From: Bemisia tabaci
Lineage: Eukaryota; Arthropoda; Insecta; Hemiptera; Aleyrodidae
Reading direction: 5' to 3'
DNA: 64,000 nucleotides
Assembly (NCBI RefSeq): GCF_918797505.1
Contig: NC_092796.1
Location: 59,054,851-59,118,850 of the forward strand
Positions 45,510-56,818 of the stretch are shown here, piece by piece (within the stretch, counting starts at the first letter, position 1; each line of letters starts with the position of its first letter). A program made the translations under genes and the position numbers. Under the pieces are notes generated by a model, which saw only the letters and a list, made by a program, of their open reading frames with translations, made no database searches and was not told the DNA's origin.

Positions 45510-46193
45510 CACACTCCTGCAAAATCCGCAAATTTCCCTTATGTTTAAAACCGCTTAAGTGCCGGTGCAACCAGCCACACAGTTGACTTTCCGCTCATCT
45601 GATCGCTGACTGTATAGAAAAACTTCCCAACCAACTTTGATAAACTTTCGCGCGTGGCGCCACACACCAGCGCATGAAAAAATCTGGGCCCAGCGCCATA
45701 GGGCCGAGCGCCACAACTCTCGATTGCCTATCGCCTAGATTACGGGCGCGTATCGGGTAGCGAGGCCCGCGTCGCACAGTAGCGCATGAAAAAATCCGGT
45801 CCCAGCGCCACAGGGCCTAATCCACCGAAGGTTAGGTTAGGTTAGGTTAGGTTAGGTTAGGTTAGGTTAGGTTAGGTTAGGTTTGGTTAGGTTAGGTTTG
45901 GTTGGGTCAGGTCCGATGCGACGTGACGCGGGCCTCGCTACCCGATGCGCGCCCGTAAACCTGGCGATATGCAATCGTGAGTTGTGGCGCTCGGCCCTGT
46001 GGCGCTGGGCCCGGATTTTTTCTTGCGCTGGTGTGTGGCGGCACGCTCGAAAGTTTATCAAAGTTGGTTGGGCAGTTTTTTACGGAAGTCAAAGATGAGC
46101 GGAAAGTCAACTGTAAGCTGAACTTCGTGGCAGATTGCACAAGCACTTAAGCGGTTTTAATCATAAGGGAAATTTGAGGATTTTGCAGGAGTG
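45510..46193. mobile_element. inverted-repeat element carrying a TTAGG array in its loop
   Basis: ACACTCCTGCAAAATCCGCA at 45510 is mirrored by TTTTGCAGGAGTGT ending about 46191. The arms continue for about 270 bp (CTTCCCAACCAACTTTGATA against TATCAAAGTTGGTTGGGCAG; CCGAGCGCCACAACTC against GAGTTGTGGCGCTCGG; GGTAGCGAGGCCCGCGTC against GACGCGGGCCTCGCTACC). The left arm has an extra partial duplication (AGCGCATGAAAAAATCCGGT) before the array. No ORF. Confidence 0.75.
45830..45904 (+). repeat. interstitial telomere-type (TTAGG)n array
   Basis: Ten uninterrupted GTTAG units followed by GTTTG, GTTAG, GTTAG, GTTTG and GTTGG variants. TTAGG is the ancestral arthropod telomere repeat. All units have the same orientation, so this is not a head-to-head chromosome fusion. 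Confidence 0.9.
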
Positions 46194-46676
46194 TGGTGCC
46201 ACACTCCGTGGCGTTGAGCCCGAATTTTAGCCGAGATCCGAGCGTGGCGCCAGGATCTGTGGCTCATTGCACCGTAGTCCATTTAGTCATCCATGAATCA
46301 AAAATTAACAATTTCAATCTCAAAAAATCGTGGATTTTCCGTAAAGAATCTTAAAAAATCGATATAACCGATCGATATATCGACTCGTCAACATTAAAAC
46401 TCGATTTTGCGTGTGAAAATGTGTAGAAACCGGTGTGTATAACAAGTGTAAACAACGATAACAACCCCGTTGACACACCAATTCAACAAGAAAATAGCGA
46501 AAAATAAGGCCGAAGTTTGACCCCTTTGCCCCCCGTATCTCGAAAACGGTTCCTATACTCATCTTGAAATTTTTTCCTGAGTTTTCTGTTATTATAAGAT
46601 TCCACTTAAACCTTGGTTCGATGGTCGAATCGAATACCGAGAAAGGGGCGAAATTTTGGGAGGCTCTTTAGGAGGG
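46194..46676. other. no gene seen
   Basis: Single-copy-looking AT-moderate sequence with an ATCGAT-rich patch at 46357-46385 (AACCGATCGATATATCGA) that anticipates the satellite next door. Confidence 0.35.
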
Positions 46677-46985
46677 TATGGATTCGATCGACATGAATCG
46701 ATCGAAAAATGAAAACGTGAATCGATCGACATGAATCGATCGACACCGATTCTATCGACAAATTGTTAAAAAACCGGTTTCGATTCGATCGACATGAATC
46801 GATCGAAAAATGAAAACGTGAATCGATCGACATGAATCGATCGAAAATGAAAACGTGAATCGATCGACACCGATTCGATCGACAAATTATTAAAAAACCG
46901 GTGTCGATTCGATCGACATGAATCGATCGAAAGATGAAAACGTGAATCGATCGACATGAATTGATCGACACCGATTCGATCGACA
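46677..46985. repeat. ATCGATCGA-rich satellite, about 3 units
   Basis: Imperfect repeats of about 100-120 bp, each made of several copies of GAATCGATCGACATGAATCG and separated by CAAATT(G/A)TTAAAAAACCGGT. Sub-motifs ATCGATCGA, AAAATGAAAACGTGA and CACCGATTC alternate. Open frames through it are translation artefacts. Confidence 0.8.
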
Positions 46986-47586
46986 GTTAATTCAAAAACA
47001 CCCGGATCGATTAGCTAAGGTGGGCTAAGAAACGGCCCTTGTCGATGCCATTCCTGTAGAGGACGTTTCAAGGCGTTACGTTGTTTTGACGTCTATTCAA
47101 AGAAATAAAACATGAAAGGAAATTAGTCAACATGAAGTGCAGCACGCTGATTTTGGTAAAATATGCATTCATTTGTCCTTCATGGGCCGTCGATACCAAC
47201 AGCAATGCACGAACTAGCTGTAACATTGGCGCTCTGTGTACGGGCCGATCAATGACCATTGGTCCATACACGATTACACGGTGAGGACGAAAATCCGTCA
47301 CGTTCTTGAATCACGATCCACCGCCGCACAGTGCACCACTGTACAGCGAGTCAAAAGGAGAAGCCGGATATGATTTGGAATCACTTTAAAAGCATAAATC
47401 CGCGTCAATAGGTAACTAGGAAGTTTAACAAGTGACTTAATGGGATTTCTCGTGGAATTCCCCATTAAAAATATACCCCTTGAAAATTAAATTTTAACGA
47501 AATAAACCTAAGAATTCGCAGCTTTGGTCAAAAATTTTACGGCCGACCTTCCTCGATGGATCGTCCCACTGAGCGCCAGTCTTACT
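46986..47586. other. no gene seen
   Basis: Contains no recognised repeat or coding exon. ORFs up to 77 codons on the minus strand look random in composition. Confidence 0.35.
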
Positions 47587-47852
47587 TATCGACGGTGTAA
47601 GTCTGCAACCACGTATCTCAGTCTCTCGGTTTGCGACATCGCACACGTCCTGTCATATACTTTACTTTTCTAATTAAAACTACTCAACGGGAACTCTTAA
47701 AAACTGCCGTGAAACTTTTTCTAAAAACGCCGGGAAAATCCTGCGAAAATTACTAGAAATGATGTCGATTTGTTCTCCTTTAAGGAAATAAAATAGTGGC
47801 GGAGACGAAACCGCAAACGAATAATGTGATTGCGGACTTACGCCGTCGTTAT
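47587..47852. mobile_element. TATCGACGGTGTAAGT TIR element, copy 2
   Basis: TATCGACGGTGTAAGTCTGC is inverted as GCGGACTTACGCCGTCG. The interior aligns with 42951-43209 (TTAAAACTACTCAACGGGAA). Confidence 0.75.
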
Positions 47853-48245
47853 ATCTTTGTCAATAAGTAACTTAGAGGTTTAAAACGTGGCTCCGTGGGA
47901 TTTCTCGTGGTATCTCCCATTTGAAAAAACCCTTGAAAGTTAAATTTAACGAAATGAATCTAAAAAATTGCGGTTTTAGTCAAAAATTTTGTGGCCGACC
48001 TTTCTCGATGGTTCGTTCCGCTGTGCGCCGGTCTCACTTATGCTACCATGCTAAGAGAAACCGCCCCTTGAGCCTTGCAATGTTGCTAAATCGCCTTTGA
48101 CAAAGCACAAATTTTCCAGAAAATTTGTGAGTACTTTTCTTCCAAATGTTTATTAAATTTTGTTCGTAATTTAATCTGATGTGTCTGAAAATTTCAAAGA
48201 AAAACGCATTCATAGCGGTCTTCAAAAATATATATTTTCTGAGAG

Positions 48246-48652
48246 CCCAAGTAGCAAAATAGAATTTTTTTCTAGAAAAAAAAAATAATAAGAAAACTTC
48301 TAGAAAATACCAAGAAAATGAGAGTTATCTAGAAAATAGAAAGAAAAAGCATTGCGAGTCAAAAGTCTGACCAAAGAAAATAGATCCATTTCATAGGTCT
48401 ACTTTCTGTCAACTTCCCATTTGGAACAAAGATAGAAAATTTATTGAAAGTAGAATTATTTTCTAGCCAATTTCTTAATGTTTTCTTTTAAGAAAATGCG
48501 AGGAAAAAATGTATTTTCTTTCTATTTTCTTGTGTCTATTTTCTAGATCTACTTTATACCTAGGTACTTTCTTTCAAGAAAGTTGTTCCATCTAGAAAGT
48601 AGACATTTTCTCGATGAGCGCCACCTAGAAAGTAGATGACAATGCTACTTGG
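48246..48652. mobile_element. CCCAAGTAGCA-bounded element with TAGAAAATAGAAAG interior
   Basis: CCCAAGTAGCA at 48246 and TGCTACTTGG at 48643 are inverted. The interior is built from permutations of TTTCTAGAAAAT/TAGAAAGTAGA, a different theme from 16493-16847, which has the same ends. Confidence 0.65.
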
Positions 48653-50325
48653 AAGGCGATTAGGCAACAATTGAAGTGTCAAGTGTGCGTTCATCCTTGG
48701 TAAAGCAGTATGCGATCCTTGTGTCTGAGCCGAAATGCACTTTTCGATGCACACGCGCGCTCGATCACGCGTAATATAATGCACTTCATCTGAAGCGACT
48801 CCGGCGGCATCCTGATTCCCGCGCGAGGAAAATGACCATTGAAATTTCAAGGCCAAAATCTAATAGTTATGTTCGCCTTGAACTTACTACGTGCTCTCGC
48901 TTTTTTAGTGCCGGATTTTCGTCGACGATCAAATTACGGACGGATTGCAGGGTAACCGATGCTCTGAAATTGCACCTCTGGCCGGTGAGAAACCTGGAAT
49001 TGATCAAGTTATGAGCGCCTCCAAAATATTTCCAGGTGAAGCCTGAGAACAACTCACCGTGGCTGGTGGTGGATCGCATTTTCCTACTTCAGGATATGCA
49101 TCCACTAAACTATCCCCCCCCCCTTTTGGTGTTAATAAAATACAAGACGGGCTACAAACCTAGCAAAACTAGTAGTGACAGTTGTAATGGTTGCTCATAA
49201 AAATAGTCAGTTGTATAACAACACTATTGATTAATAAGCTTTTATCAAGGATTCTATAAAAAAACTGTAAAGAATCCAAAATTATGTTTTGAGAAACTCC
49301 TTTTGGATGTTTTTAAGCATAAAATTTACATCTGGGTTCTACGCAAAAAAAGTAAGTATCATTACATTAATTGCATCAATGTTTGAAGAAGAAATCTCAA
49401 GTAAGATTTTAATGTCAAGCATTATACTTAATGCGAGGTGCGAGGTCTCAAAAGTAAAATTTTGGCTGTATTTTCATACTTTTGCGGTCTCAATTTTATC
49501 CTCACTAGCCAGCTTGTTCGTACGGTTCAAAAAATTCCTACACATATGAATAGACTTGGTTGTAATTTTCACAGATAGACAGAGGCTACAGCTCACTCTA
49601 ATTTTTGTCGGTGGTAGGATTTGGTAGACCCCTGCAGGCTGATTGTTGGAATTGATAGACAAAGCTATAGACATAGAAGACATGAGGAGTATGGAGCGAT
49701 GCTATTGGTTAGAATAAGTGGTTCTTATAGACTAAGGGAAACAATGATGAACTAGCTAAATGGTCTCTCGTGGATTGTCGTACCTTTTTTGATTTGATTG
49801 CAACCACCCACTTCCACCAACAGGATCCCTCTATATCCTTTTTGTCTTCTTTGTCTATCGCTTTGTCTATACCAATTTCGACTATCAGTCCGCTGATCGG
49901 TCCAGATACGGCATCCTTTAAGGCTCTTTGTCGTAAGATTTTCTCTTTAATTCGAGTTTTCGTGAGATTTCGTAATTTTACGGGCACTAGTGAGTACTCT
50001 TATAGTATCGCGGTTATTAGAGGCTCCTCGCGGGCATTCTGAAATCTGAACGTTCGCGTATAATTACGGTCATTCGTGGATGCTCGCGTGTTCTCGAGGT
50101 TTTCCGCGAATTTCCAGGCACTCGCGAGTGACGCACGCTCGATGCTCTTCCTTTTTCGTGCCTTCTAATAAGATGATCGTGTTAAAAAAATAAACTGCGT
50201 CAACCTTCGAAAGCTCCATCGTCTTCGGGCCAAAAATGTACGCAGAACGCGGGCGATCCGAGATACAGTTAGCGTTAAGAATGAATCCGGTGCTTTGACT
50301 TCCCGCTGGCGCTCGGGTTGATAGT
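48653..50325. repeat. gene-free interval with a 'tagacaaagaagacat' cluster
   Basis: 49610-49905 repeats modules of the 6025-6625 cluster (TTGATAGACAAAGCTATAGA; TCTTCTTTGTCTATCG). The rest, including 48653-49600 and 49910-50325, shows no recognised element or exon. Confidence 0.45.
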
Positions 50326-50581
50326 GCTACCGCGGTACGAGAAAAAGCCGTATGAACAATTGTACGTTGCCAAATTTTCTCCAAATAAAATGCTATTTTT
50401 TGAAGAAAATTGTACATATTTTAATTCGGAATTTTCAGATACATAGGGGTAAAATGTGAGTGAAATTCTCTAAAAAAAATCGATGGGATAGCGCATAATT
50501 TTTCTCAAAAAATAGTTTTTCATCAGAGGATATTTGGCAACGTTTGAATGTTCATACGGTATTTTACTTGGGTACGGTAGA
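50326..50581. mobile_element. GCCGTATGAAC-family MITE
   Basis: GCTACCGCGGTACGAGAAAA at the left against TTTTACTTGGGTACGGTAG at the right. Inner arms GTTGCCAAATTTTCTCC and TATTTGGCAACG. About 256 bp, full length. Confidence 0.7.
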
Positions 50582-53289
50582 GTAGGAGAGCTTCGCGAAG
50601 TGAACTCATTGTTCGTACACGTCGTAAAACGGATCAGTCGAGCCCGAAAGCCACTCAACATCGCTCCCAGCATCGCGGCGATGCGATGCCGCACTGATGA
50701 CGTCGCTTCTCTGACGGAAGGGCGTATCCCAATTTCAACGTGAGCCTTGCTTTACATGTGAATCCATGCTTTCTGGGGCTCATGCGAAAATCGAGGTACG
50801 CTCTTCCGGCAGAGAAGCGACGATGAGATGGCCACCGCTAACAATAAGACCACCGCCACTCATCAACGGAGATAAATACACTTCAAGGAAGAGAGGAGAA
50901 TAGAGAGCGGAGGGAATCAAGGAATAATAAATCAGGAGCAACGCGGCGTAGGTGTTTTATAATAACAAAACACGGCGATTCTGAGCTTGAGCAAGTAAAC
51001 TTTCCAAGTAGCTCAAATTGCATAGCCATCGAGATGAGGGCGCTCTTAAAGTTTCGTCCATATTTTCCGATTCCTGGGCTCTCAAAGATGTTGGTTTTCT
51101 TCTCACGGTTATCGTGGAATCAAGAGATGATAAGGAATCTTCGAGAGATGAGGGAGAAGAAGAGCGATTGGAAAATAAAGAGGGGAAAAAACGAACTACA
51201 ACAAAAAAGGTCAAAAGGAAGTACGATCGGAGCAGTTGGCCTGAGTCACCCAGTGCACTTTCAAAGTGACATAATTTAAAAATGAAATATTTGTATTTAA
51301 GTCAAATCAGAAGAATTCTGACGTTTTCTCTTAGGTCACATGCTTAAATGAGACATTATTAAATTAACAATTTAAACTCTTCGTGGCTCACTTTTTGAGA
51401 AATGGGCAGGTGCATAGAAGTGATTTATTCAACCTAAAAGTTGAAGTAGTCCAAAAAGTTTATATGTGACACATTTTATTCTTTTTTCTCAATTTCTTCT
51501 TTAAAACGCTGGAAATGCGAAAAAATTCAGGAAATTCCAGGAAAATTCAGTCTAATGACTTACTCTACGTAAAAGTAGAAAAAATGATACATTAAAGGGC
51601 ATATTGTCCGAAAAATACTGGTCACCGCAAGCATTGATTGTCTAGAGACTTAAAACGCCTTCGAATCCATGCGTATGCGACACGGACATCCACGGAGCCC
51701 GAATAGTTGTATCCAGACGTTTTGTGAAATCCATTCAGTGTTTGTCGCTTACAACACTATTGGACTCAGAGTTCAAACTTTTGGAGTAGGGAAGAAGGAA
51801 AAAGTCAACCAAAAACAACTCACTCCTCCTCCCTTTTGAAAAACAGATTTGAAATATGCAGCTAGTAGCATCAATGATTAATGATATATACATATTGTAT
51901 TACACACGTGCAACCGTGCATTATACAGTATGTTTTTGTGGTACGAACGAAGCATTGAAAGGGCTCTGTAATTTTGGATCCTCGCAGTCGCAGTGCAACC
52001 CGCTGCCGCGCCGAGGGTGAAATAGCGAGTGTCGAGTGCCGGGAGAGTCAAAACGCCTTCACTTGCGTACGTATGCAACACGGACATCCGTAGAGTTCGA
52101 ATAGTTGCATCCAGGCGTTATAATGAAATTCGCTAGAAGTTCGTTGCATATGATACTAACTGATGGTGCTGTACTTGTTCCTCGTGCATCATGACTTATT
52201 GCCGACGTTGTTAATTGCCCTGATGAAGTAAACTGTTACTCACTGATTTTTTGTCGTGACAATGTTGATTTTCCGAAAAAGGCAATTTCCGAGAAGGAAT
52301 TATTTGAATGTGTTACATTGCTACAACGTTGCCCTTCTAAAATGTAGGCTGCGGCCCTACATTTCTGAACCTCAGAAAGACGAACGCAGCAGAGTTGTTT
52401 CATGGACATTTCAAGAACCAACTTTTGAGCGCGTATCCCAAAGTATTTATTTTTGCACCTAGGCTTCTTTTAAAAAGAAATCCAAAAGCTTGTAGAGGAA
52501 ATGTCTATTACAAATTGCTTTAGAGCCATGAAGCATGAAGCACCAGCAGACTGGGTTCATAATACACGAATCAACGACGGTGTATTTAAAGGAAGCCGGC
52601 CTAAAGTCCTTCATATAAAATGCTAAGTAAGCCGTTGACAAAAATCAATTAAATATTCCTTCCTGAGTTTTTCCTCATTTGTATATATTTGCGCCTACCA
52701 ACAACCGTCAAAAAAATATTCCCGTACACTTTTGTGATTGTTTGTTGTTTGAACTGAGACCATTTTAATGTCACGCAACTAAAAAATATCCTTACGTTAC
52801 AATCAGATTTCTATCATGCACTGAAACAAATTTTTCTTGGGATATTATTTAGACTTGGAGCGTCGTTTCTTGTCGACATTTTCTTCTTCTTTTTTTTCAT
52901 TTTTTTAAGTTATAAAAAAACATTCTTTTGTTATCATTTTTTTAACTTAAACTTAACGAAAAAAAACATTGACAAGAAAAGACACTTTAAGCCAAAATGA
53001 TGACTCAAGAAAAAATTTCTTCAGTGCACGGATAAAGTTTTTATCGCCTCTTTTTCTCAAGTTTCAATGGCAGTCATTTCTACCACCGATCCCCTGCTTT
53101 CATCGCCTTAAAAACGCACATTTCGTTCGCGATTTTGCGATTTGCACTTTTGGAATTCCACCTCAAAATTTACACAAAATATTCTGCTGAAAGAGAAGAA
53201 AAATAATTAAGGAAGTTTTTGAGAAATTACATCGACTGAAGTTTTCCGAGGAAATCACGACATGAAGTCCACAACGTTGTAAACGAAGA
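50582..53289. repeat. gene-free interval with two copies of a short repeat
   Basis: 51650-51745 and 52045-52148 share AACGCCTTC..., CACGGACATCC, and GAATAGTTGxATCCAG(G/A)CG; a third relative lies at 60130-60215 (CGAATAGTTGCATGAAGGCG). No other feature is supported. Confidence 0.45.
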
Positions 53290-54669
53290 TAAGGTGAGGT
53301 TGGGTAACTGGGCGGTGGGGTAACTGGGCAGTACCCTCTGTATTTCTACCAGATTAGTGCAAAAATTGTTTTCACTGTTGGCATACCTTCATTATGACGT
53401 AAACCATCTAGAACATGTAAACATAACTTCAAAAAGAAATTTTATGGTGAATGGTGAAGTGCCGAAAATTGGACAGCTTTTTTTTCAAAACAACGCCGGA
53501 GGTGGTCCCGAAAAGAGCCTCATATCTCACTCCCAGCAAGTATTTTATTCAACTTTGACAATTCTTCTTCATGTATGATGTATTTGTGTAATGCGTGAGT
53601 AATTACAACGTAATTGGATGAAAATACTGGCTGCAAAGGGTTGATGCCCAGTTACCTTAAAAATTTTCCCTTTGTGGGGTAACTGGGCACCCACCCCAAG
53701 GTAACTGGGCAGGTGGCAGTGGTGGCACCTGCCCAGTTACCCATTGCAAGGTTACTGTGCTTCGGTGTTTGTTTACTTCTGAAAATGTCAAAACTAATTG
53801 ACTATTGTGGACTTTTAAGTGCCAAAGACCAATAATCAGGGTTCCCAGCACACTAAACTTCTAACTTAAGTCAATTATAGCATAACTTAAGCATTACTTA
53901 ATTACATTTTTGCCGCTAACCGTTATGACATCACTTTTAACGACTTAAACATGGTTATATAAATTCAAATGAAATTCTCTGAAACCCTCATGAGAAGGAC
54001 ATTCTTTTCTGGCCAATGAGAATTACAAATAATGCCCCCCTTAAAAATTAAGGGAACTTTTTGGCGCCTGACTCTATCCCAGATCAGCCTTGCGGCTTAA
54101 TTTTTTTTCATTTTTTAAAAATGTATCATGCTTAATCTCACTAAAAGTGGCCAAACAGTGTCCTCGTATACAATACTACTTTATAAGTAGTAATCCAGAA
54201 AGTTCTAAGCATTTATCTACAAGGAAACAATTTTTTTTTACCGTTATTCAATTCTCAGATTTGAGGGTTTTTTTGCCGCTAACTGTTACGACATCATTCT
54301 TAACCACTTAAACATGTTTATATACATTCAAATGACATTTTCTTAAACCTTCATGAGCAGGACATCACTTTCTGGCCAATGAGAATTAAAAATAATGCCC
54401 CCCTCAAAAATTAAGGGGGGGTAGTCCAGTTACCCCACGACGTTGGGTAACTGGGTGAAAAAAACGGGAAATTTTTGAAAATTTGTGGGAAAAAATTGAA
54501 AGATGAAATTCAACTTTTGACTCTTCCTACATTTAGACAAGATGTTGTACTTACTAAAAAAAATTTAAAAGTAGCCTCCTTTGTCAATATAATGATGGGA
54601 AAAAAATCATGAAGTTGAAATTTTGACATTTTTCTCCGAACTCCTGCCCAGTTACCCAACCTCACCTTA
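53290..54669. mobile_element. 1.38-kb non-autonomous transposon, 24-bp perfect TIRs
   Basis: TAAGGTGAGGTTGGGTAACT (then GGGC) at 53290 is exactly inverted at 54646-54669. The core GGTAACTGGGC or its inverse occurs repeatedly near both ends and the middle (53305, 53322, 53647, 53681, 53701, 53732, 54423, 54445). Inside, an imperfect direct duplication of about 155 bp lies at 53910-54060 and 54270-54418 (TTTTGCCGCTAACxGTTA ... CTGGCCAATGAGAATTA). No transposase frame. Confidence 0.8.
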
Positions 54670-55149
54670 CGTGGTACTTGACCCATGGATACGTACCTAT
54701 GTGAGATTCACACTAGTTAAAGTGAAGCCTCGAAATGCAAGAACGAGCTGAGGAGAGCATAGGAAACGACTGGTAGAAGAATGTTTGCGCGGCTCAGCGA
54801 CTTGAAAAATACGGACGTGATATTAAGTGAGTGATCCTCTATTGTGATATAAATAAGTATGCACTTTACTTTAGGCAACGGGGAAGTTTTAACAATTGTA
54901 TACTCTTTTTCCCCTTGGTACGTACGTTATGCATACGCACAAACACCAGATGGATTGACCACACACTAGAAACATTAACGAACAAATACATTTTCACGAG
55001 CACTCAACTTCGGAAGTGAATAGAAATATGCTTATAAGTATTTGATTAAAAATTTAATGGGCAAAAAGGCGACTTATACATTTGGACGAACTTGGGATCG
55101 ATGCGTATTCACCTCCGAATTTGGCACTCATACTATACTCATACAAATG
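54670..55149. other. no gene seen
   Basis: No exon, element or simple repeat recognised. Confidence 0.35.
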
Positions 55150-55268
55150 AACGTATTTCTATCAAACGGAACTATGTGCATTAAGACATGAGCCCTGACA
55201 CCCATAAGAATACATGCATAACAGGGCTCACGTCATAATGCACATAGTTCTGTTTGATAGAAATACGT
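55150..55268. mobile_element. about 119-bp hairpin element, copy 2
   Basis: ACGTATTTCTATCAAACGGA at the left is inverted as CTGTTTGATAGAAATACGT at the right. Its core matches 17911-18010 at nearly every base, although the copies are 37 kb apart. Confidence 0.8.
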
Positions 55269-55805
55269 CCAAATGAGCCTCATCTGTGGTATCTGCGTCA
55301 GCAGAGTTTCCACGGGCGAATATTTTCGTTGTCGAGTAACTATCTACGATGGGCAATATAGAGCGGTCTGAACGCAAAACGGAATTTTCTCCGATTGAAT
55401 TTTTTATTAATCCCGGTGAAGACAGTTTACGTCTTCGTCGATTTCTGAATCGATTTCCTGAGGTGTGTTCAATACCAGATTGTTGCAATTATTGGCCACA
55501 GAGAAACCAATAACAGTGTTACCCATGTGCTTCTGTCCAAAGTATGAACGCCGTATCTCCATTCAACAATTTTTCAATTTCTAACTGATATAATGCTGTT
55601 TTGCAAAAAACCTAACAAGTGTTCATCCTCAATTTTTTCAAGACAACTCCGCCACACCATTAGGAACTAAAAATTAAAAAATGAACCATTGTGGCAATTG
55701 CATTTTCTTGTGATAGAGCAGGACGTGCTGGAGAAAATGAGACCATTTTGAGTGGAGTTACGGCATTTTTGCAGTTGACGGCAGTGTATAGGATTGGTAT
55801 TGTAT

Positions 55806-56092
55806 CGAAGTGTTATGAATGTTGCCTGTTCACTGATTGAAGGAGCTCTTCTTATTGAAATTCATTGTAATAAAATTGAAATGAGTTGCAAATTGCTTTC
55901 CTATCCCACCCATAGAACTCATTTTATTAATTGTTTGATTTTGGCATTTATGGACCCAATGATATAAAAATATTGCAATTTCATGGTAAAAAATTGAATT
56001 GCATATTTCAATTTCTAACTGACATAATGCTGTTTTGCAAAACACCTAACAAGTGTATTATTTCACTATTTTTGTTGCATTGTGATACTTGG
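55806..56092. mobile_element. ATTGCAATT-rich element, partial copy
   Basis: Shares TTGTAATAAAATTGAA, ACTCATTTTxTTxATTGTTT and TAAAAATATTGCAxTT with 57070-57399. Its right end TTGCATTGTGATACTTGGAC resembles TGCTACTTGGG. Confidence 0.45.
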
Positions 56093-56113
56093 ACACCAGG
56101 TCTTTGACTTATG

Positions 56114-56118
<5 letters not shown>

Positions 56119-56164
<46 letters not shown>
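56119..56164 (+). repeat. poly(T) run, 46 bases
   Basis: An uninterrupted T run; it could be the tail of a minus-strand retroposed sequence, but no body or target duplication was recognised. Confidence 0.85.
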
Positions 56165-56165
<1 letters not shown>

Positions 56166-56600
56166 AAAAGTTCGTATAAGCCGCATTTTACTCAAAGAAG
56201 TGTGTGAGATTCGATTGCAAAAAATCACCGATGGTAAAGCGTGGTAACATCGCACGGTTTGAATGCATCAAATGTGAACTGCAAATGGAGTAACCAACTA
56301 TGATGCTAAAAACTGTGCATCGACCGAGCAATATGTGAGAAGTGCACACTTAAAGGGAATATGAAGCGCTTGGAACGAAACTGCTTATGGGGAGAAAATC
56401 TGAAGATTTTTTGGGAGATTGACAACACCTTGAGGATCCTGCTTATCGAATTCGGCACATCAGCTTCAGGCAGGTGGAATGGGAAGGCTCCATTGAGCGA
56501 TGAAAAATATTGAATACGGGATTGATTGAGGTGAACGCACCTAAAGCCAACGGCTTTGAACCTCCTCGAGAAAAGAGAGGAGGAAAAAGAAAACCGAACG

Positions 56601-56608
56601 TATAAATA
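56601..56608 (+). promoter_or_regulatory. TATA box of the cuticle-type gene
   Basis: TATAAATA in the context ACGTATAAATAGAGGATG. A start site about 30 bp downstream, near 56631, would give a 5' UTR of roughly 170 nt. It contains one short out-of-frame upstream ATG frame (starts near 56669) and one in-frame ATG (56777). Confidence 0.65.
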
Positions 56609-56803
56609 GAGGATGCATCTCGCTGAGCTCTATTATAGTTGGTGGACCCGGGCCTGTGAAATTTTACTGAATGAAAAAGTGTGCTTCCTCAGAAAGGGAA
56701 AAATATTTTGTTTCACGTGCGGTTTCTTCGAATTGTACGAAGGGAACCTCCTATACACATATTTTACGGGTGGAAAATGATTGCTGTTAAAAATCTCATC
56801 ACA

Positions 56804-56818
56804 ATGTTTAAAGTTACG
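56804..56818 (+). CDS. cuticle-type protein exon 1 (MFKVT)
   Basis: ATG TTT AAA GTT ACG followed by GTGAGT, a consensus donor. The context CACAATG fits an insect start. Fifteen coding bases, phase 0. Confidence 0.75.

Noticed and set aside
46606..46971. 121-codon frame with repeated SRFHFSIDSCRSNR
   Set aside because: Translation of the ATCGATCGA satellite, not a gene.
56119..56164. Poly(T) run taken as the tail of a processed retrocopy on the minus strand
   Set aside because: No coding body and no target-site duplication found next to it.
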